Shown here: positions 60,740 through 64,000 of the stretch, in pieces | Layout: every line of letters begins with the position of its first letter | How positions within the stretch are numbered: the stretch's first letter is position 1 | Assembly (NCBI RefSeq): GCF_000169455.1 | Contig: NZ_AAYC01000003.1 | Location: 286,921 to 350,920 of the forward strand | From: Roseobacter sp. SK209-2-6 | GTDB taxonomy: Bacteria; Pseudomonadota; Alphaproteobacteria; Rhodobacterales; Rhodobacteraceae | Direction of reading: 5' to 3' | Length of the DNA: 64,000 bases | Program-made: the position numbers and the translations under genes | The notes under the pieces: model-generated | The model's input: the letters and a program-made list of their open reading frames with translations, nothing else | The model's database searches: none | What the model was told of the DNA's origin: nothing

Positions 60740-62104
60740 ATGAGCGAAATTTCAATGCGCAAGCGCATATGGGGCTGGTGGTTCTTTGACTGGGCCAGCC
60801 AGCCCTATCACACCCTACTGGTGACCTTTGTCTTTGGCCCCTTCTTTGCTGCCGTCGCGGCGAATTTCTTCATGGCGGAGGGGCTGGAATCTGAAGCCGC
60901 AAAGGCACAGGCACAGACCATGTGGTCGATCGGCATGACTGTTACCGGGCTGATGATCGGTTTTGGGGCGCCTTTCATTGGCGCGCTGGCGGATATCTCC
61001 GGACGCAAGCGGCCCTGGCTCATTGCCTTTTCGCTCATGTATTTTCTCGGCGCCTGGGGGATTTGGTACTCCGATCCGGCAGGAGGCAACCTTTGGTGGA
61101 TGCTGGTCACCTTTGGCTTTGGCTTTATCGGCGCGGAATTTGCCCTGATCTTTGCCAATTCGCAATTGCCCAACTTGGGCGACAAAGACGATGTTGGCGC
61201 CATCTCCGGTTCCGGCTTTGCATTTGGCTATTTAGGTGGCGTGATTTCGCTGTTCATCATGCTTTTGCTTTTTGTGGAACAGGGCACTGGTAAAACACTG
61301 ATCGGGTTGGATCCGGTTTTAGGGTTGGATGCCGAAACCCGCGAAGGCACCCGCGCAGTTGGGCCCTTCACGGCGCTCTGGTTTATGGTCTTCATGGTGC
61401 CCTATTTCCTCTGGGTGAAGGACGATGCCCATACTGGCAAGCGCGGCACGCTGAGCCAGGCAGTGGGGCTGGTTGTCTCTTCAGTCAAGGCTTTGGGAAA
61501 CCGCGCAAGCCTGGCGAGCTATCTTGGCTCCTCAATGCTCTACCGTGATGCGCTCAATGGGCTTTATAGCTTTGGTGGTGTCTATGCCGCGCTGGTCTTG
61601 GGCTGGGAGATCACCCTCATCGGCATCTTTGGGGTTATATCGGCCATTGCCGCTGCAGGTTTCAGCTGGGTCGGCGGGATAGCAGACAAGCGCTTTGGCC
61701 CCAAGCCGGTCATCATAGTCTCGATTCTGTTTTTGACACTGGTTTGCGTGACCGTGGTCAACATGTCGCGCGAATCGCTTTTTGGGGTCTCTTTGGCAGA
61801 AGGATCCAAGCTGCCGGATGCGATCTTCTTTGGCTGCGGTATGCTGATCGGCGGTTTCGGCGGAATTTTGCAAGCCGCCAGCCGCAGCCTGATGGTGCGC
61901 CATACCGATCCTGCCAAGGCCACCGAGAGCTTTGGCCTTTATGGTCTCTCGGGGCGTGCCACCGCATTTCTGGCACCCGCACTGATTGGGGTTGCCACAA
62001 CCCTGACTGGTAGCGCACGATTGGGTATCACCCCCGTGATCCTGCTCTTCTTGCTAGGGCTGATCATGCTCTATTGGGTCAAGGCAGAAGGAGATCAGCA
62101 GTGA
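60740..62104 (+). CDS. MFS transporter, UMF1/Atg22-like
   Basis: The 454-residue membrane protein has about 12 helices. IWGWWFFDWASQPYHTLLVTFVFGPFF at the start is diagnostic of the UMF1 family (vacuolar amino-acid effluxer Atg22 relatives). A second conserved block is the mid-protein GFAFGYLGGVISLF. The substrate is unknown; amino acids are possible. The TGA overlaps the GTG of mepA (62101-62104). Confidence 0.9.
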   Translation: MSEISMRKRIWGWWFFDWASQPYHTLLVTFVFGPFFAAVAANFFMAEGLESEAAKAQAQTMWSIGMTVTGLMIGFGAPFIGALADISGRKRPWLIAFSLMYFLGAWGIWYSDPAGGNLWWMLVTFGFGFIGAEFALIFANSQLPNLGDKDDVGAISGSGFAFGYLGGVISLFIMLLLFVEQGTGKTLIGLDPVLGLDAETREGTRAVGPFTALWFMVFMVPYFLWVKDDAHTGKRGTLSQAVGLVVSSVKALGNRASLASYLGSSMLYRDALNGLYSFGGVYAALVLGWEITLIGIFGVISAIAAAGFSWVGGIADKRFGPKPVIIVSILFLTLVCVTVVNMSRESLFGVSLAEGSKLPDAIFFGCGMLIGGFGGILQAASRSLMVRHTDPAKATESFGLYGLSGRATAFLAPALIGVATTLTGSARLGITPVILLFLLGLIMLYWVKAEGDQQ

Positions 62105-62970
62105 AACGCCTCTTTGCGACGTTTGTTTTATGTATGGGCCTGGTAACAAGTGCAGACGCCGCAACCCCCGCCAAAGAGCTCTTTGGCGCCAAGCCCACGG
62201 GGTCCCAGCAAAAACCGGCCCCCTTTGGCTCCTATGCCAAGGGCTGCGTTGCAGGGGCCGTACAATTGCCGGAAACGGGCCCAACCTGGCAGGCGATGCG
62301 CCTTAGCCGCAATCGCAACTGGGGCCATCCCGAAACCATTCGTTTCATAGAAAAACTCAGCGCGTTTGCGGCTAAGCAGCCGGGCTGGAACGGGCTTTAT
62401 ATTGGCGATATCAGCCAGCCGCGTGGTGGGCCGATGCTCTCAGGGCATCGCAGTCATCAGGTGGGCCTGGATATCGATATCTGGATGCGACCCGGCGACA
62501 ACTTGTCTCTCAGCCGCTCACAGCGCGAGAAGATCTCCTCTATCTCCATGCGCCGATCCAAAGGGGCCTATGTCAACAGCGATTGGACTCGCGCCCATCA
62601 CGAGATCCTGAAGGCGGCAGCCCGGGACAAGAGGGTGGCGCGGATCTTTGTCTTTCCCGGCGCCAAGGTGCAGATGTGCAATGATGCAAAAGGGGATCGA
62701 CGTTGGCTGCGCAAGATCCGCCCCTGGTGGGGGCATCATTACCACTTTCATGTGCGTCTGGCTTGCCCTAAAGGTGCACGAGGTTGCACCGATCAGAACC
62801 CGCCCCCGCGCGGAGATGGCTGCGCTGATGCCCAGAAATGGGTGAATGATATTTTGAACCCTCCGCCGCCAAAGCCTGCGGATCCCAATGCGCCAAAGCC
62901 AAAGCCCCGGCGTGAGTACACTCTCTCGGATCTTCCCAAACAATGCGCCGCCGTTCTGCAGTCAAACTAG
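62101..62970 (+). CDS. mepA: Penicillin-insensitive murein endopeptidase
   Basis: The 289-residue periplasmic LAS-type metallopeptidase has a signal peptide (to SADA). Motif HRSHQVGLDIDIW supplies the zinc His and Asp, and HHYHFHVRLACP the HxH, as in E. coli MepA, which cuts D-alanyl-meso-DAP crosslinks. The GTG at 62101 is preceded by AGAAGGAG and overlaps the transporter stop; the C-terminus is Pro/Lys rich and overlaps the next gene by 28 bases. Confidence 0.93.
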   Translation: MKRLFATFVLCMGLVTSADAATPAKELFGAKPTGSQQKPAPFGSYAKGCVAGAVQLPETGPTWQAMRLSRNRNWGHPETIRFIEKLSAFAAKQPGWNGLYIGDISQPRGGPMLSGHRSHQVGLDIDIWMRPGDNLSLSRSQREKISSISMRRSKGAYVNSDWTRAHHEILKAAARDKRVARIFVFPGAKVQMCNDAKGDRRWLRKIRPWWGHHYHFHVRLACPKGARGCTDQNPPPRGDGCADAQKWVNDILNPPPPKPADPNAPKPKPRREYTLSDLPKQCAAVLQSN

Positions 62971-63869
62971 CCACGCTCCTTGCTCTTGCCTGTTCTGTCG
63001 GTTTGGCCGCTTTTGCGGCCAATCGCCCATTGTCGCACCAGGGTTTGTCGCAACGGGGTGGAGCCCGTCTAACCAGCGTGTTTCATTGGCAGGGGCACCA
63101 GTGGTGGTTTGGTGGCTTTTCCGGCATCGAACTTTCCCGTGATGGCAGTGCGATGATTGCGATCAGTGATCGCGCCACTTTGGTACAGGCCAGTTTGCAA
63201 CGTCGAAATGGTGAGATCTCTGAGGTCGAAATCACCGCGGAACAAAGGCTGCATTCCTCCCGTGGGCGGATTCTCGAAAAGACAATTGCCGATAGCGAGG
63301 GTCTCGCAATTGCAGCAGATGGCTCTCTCTATGTATCCTTTGAAGGCGTTTCCCGCATCGCGCGACATCGGTTAGAGCAGGACGAGACCCGGGTGCTTCC
63401 ACGCGCAAAACCGTTCCGTCATTTGCCTATCAATAAGGCGCTGGAAGCCCTGGCCATTGACGACCATGGACGGCTCTACACTTTGCCGGAACGGGCCTTT
63501 ACACCCGATGGTCAGATCCCCGTTTGGCGCTGGAACGGCCGCACCTGGCAACAACCCTTTACCCTGCCCAAACGGGGTCGCTTCCTACCGGTTGGGGCTG
63601 ATTTTGGGCCGGATGGAAAGTTCTATCTTCTGGAGCGCAGCTTCTCTTTCTTTGGCTTTCGCAGCAGATTGCGGCGCTGGACCCTTTCGGCTGAAGGGGT
63701 CAAGAATGAACAGATTCTTTTGGAAACCAGGCGCGGCACTCATGACAACCTCGAAGGGGTGTCCATCTGGCGTTCGGCTCGGGGGCAACTGATGGCAACG
63801 ATGATCTCAGATGACAATTTCCTGTCTCTTCAAAGAACCGAATTGGTGGAATACGCACTGCCAAACTAA
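62943..63869 (+). CDS. Esterase-like activity of phytase family protein
   Basis: This 308-residue exported beta-propeller-like protein has a signal peptide (MRRRSAVKLATLLALACSVGLAAF). FGGFSGIELSRDGSAMIAISDRATLV, SEGLAIAADGSLYVSFE and FGPDGKFYLLERSF mark the blades of the phytase-like esterase family. It should hydrolyse a phosphoester or ester in the periplasm; the substrate is unknown. It overlaps the mepA end by 28 bases. Confidence 0.85.
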   Translation: MRRRSAVKLATLLALACSVGLAAFAANRPLSHQGLSQRGGARLTSVFHWQGHQWWFGGFSGIELSRDGSAMIAISDRATLVQASLQRRNGEISEVEITAEQRLHSSRGRILEKTIADSEGLAIAADGSLYVSFEGVSRIARHRLEQDETRVLPRAKPFRHLPINKALEALAIDDHGRLYTLPERAFTPDGQIPVWRWNGRTWQQPFTLPKRGRFLPVGADFGPDGKFYLLERSFSFFGFRSRLRRWTLSAEGVKNEQILLETRRGTHDNLEGVSIWRSARGQLMATMISDDNFLSLQRTELVEYALPN

Positions 63870-64000
63870 GGGCCAATTCGCAGCTAATTGCTACATTCCG
63901 AACTGGAACCAGGGTTTTCTGCCCGAAGCAGTTAGAGATCCCCCTGCCTTCAATCCCCTAGCCAAACCCTCCCGCCCCTGAGGATTGCATCAAAGATACC
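63870..64000. other. Non-coding tail of the window, possible start of a repeat copy
   Basis: No gene is visible. At 63969-63977 the 9-mer CTCCCGCCC matches the tail motif of the structured repeat, and a short imperfect hairpin (63987-63991 with 63995-63999) follows, as would be expected of a fourth copy cut by the window edge. The evidence is too thin to call it. Confidence 0.25.

Noticed and set aside
63969..64000. Possible fourth copy of the structured repeat at the window end
   Set aside because: Only the tail motif and a weak 5-bp hairpin are visible; the diagnostic linker would lie outside the window.

Overview
The window is chromosomal DNA of an alphaproteobacterium, most likely a marine Roseobacter-group member of the Rhodobacteraceae. 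The grounds are the high GC content, DUF3035/BamF-type, DUF1674 and DUF6478-like proteins, a two-domain ALDH16-type dehydrogenase beside deoC, and the order gpmI-envC-ctpA. I see no rRNA, tRNA, CRISPR array, insertion sequence or prophage. Most of the window is housekeeping DNA packed into short operons, many with 4-base ATGA or GTGA overlaps.

Layout. 1-505: the start of a manganese/zinc-type ABC importer gene (cut by the window edge) behind two Fur-superfamily palindromes. 507-4769: deoC, a double-domain ALDH16-type dehydrogenase and an SDR, a probable deoxyribose and acetaldehyde catabolic unit. 4899-7585: a pair of M16 peptidases, one active and one without the zinc motif. 8010-13855: a leftward operon rsmB, heparinase-like, purH, lspA, DUF3035 lipoprotein, closed by an intrinsic terminator. 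13970-17828: an SdhAF4-like protein, accD-folC and a CPBP membrane protease. 18276-20360: three conserved unknowns. 20421-23439: a PEP mutase/isocitrate-lyase-like protein coupled to ada, then rsgA. 23786-27796: gpmI, an EnvC-like divisome factor and ctpA, closed by a terminator. 28001-34016: small accessory genes (LysE exporter, DUF1203, transglutaminase-like, orphan ABC ATPase, zinc finger, DUF2459, flavodoxin, SDR). 34198-37008: polA.

37009-38570 is the one visibly decaying stretch. A HAD phosphatase has lost its cap domain. A hydroxypyruvate isomerase ends at an in-frame TAA where the family has Tyr, with the remaining family-like C-terminus still readable after it. Between them sit two head-to-head copies of a structured repeat, and a third copy lies at 4809-4880. 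Each copy has two hairpins around a conserved GGGCCCAAC linker. The stems differ between copies but stay paired, and the imperfect pairs become G-U in only one orientation, which suggests an RNA or ssDNA hairpin under selection.

38782-46614: a cupin, a DUF1285 protein and a MoxR-DUF58-BatA/DUF4159-GATase-like membrane cluster. 46684-54221: pbpC translationally coupled to a thioester-containing alpha-2-macroglobulin with an N-terminal PAN/apple-like segment. 54373-63869: a soluble hybrid histidine kinase, yaaA, recQ, yggT, a thioesterase, a UMF1-type MFS transporter, mepA and a phytase-like esterase. Cell-envelope functions recur through the window: LspA, BamF-like, EnvC/CtpA, PBP1C/A2M, MepA and the MoxR cluster.
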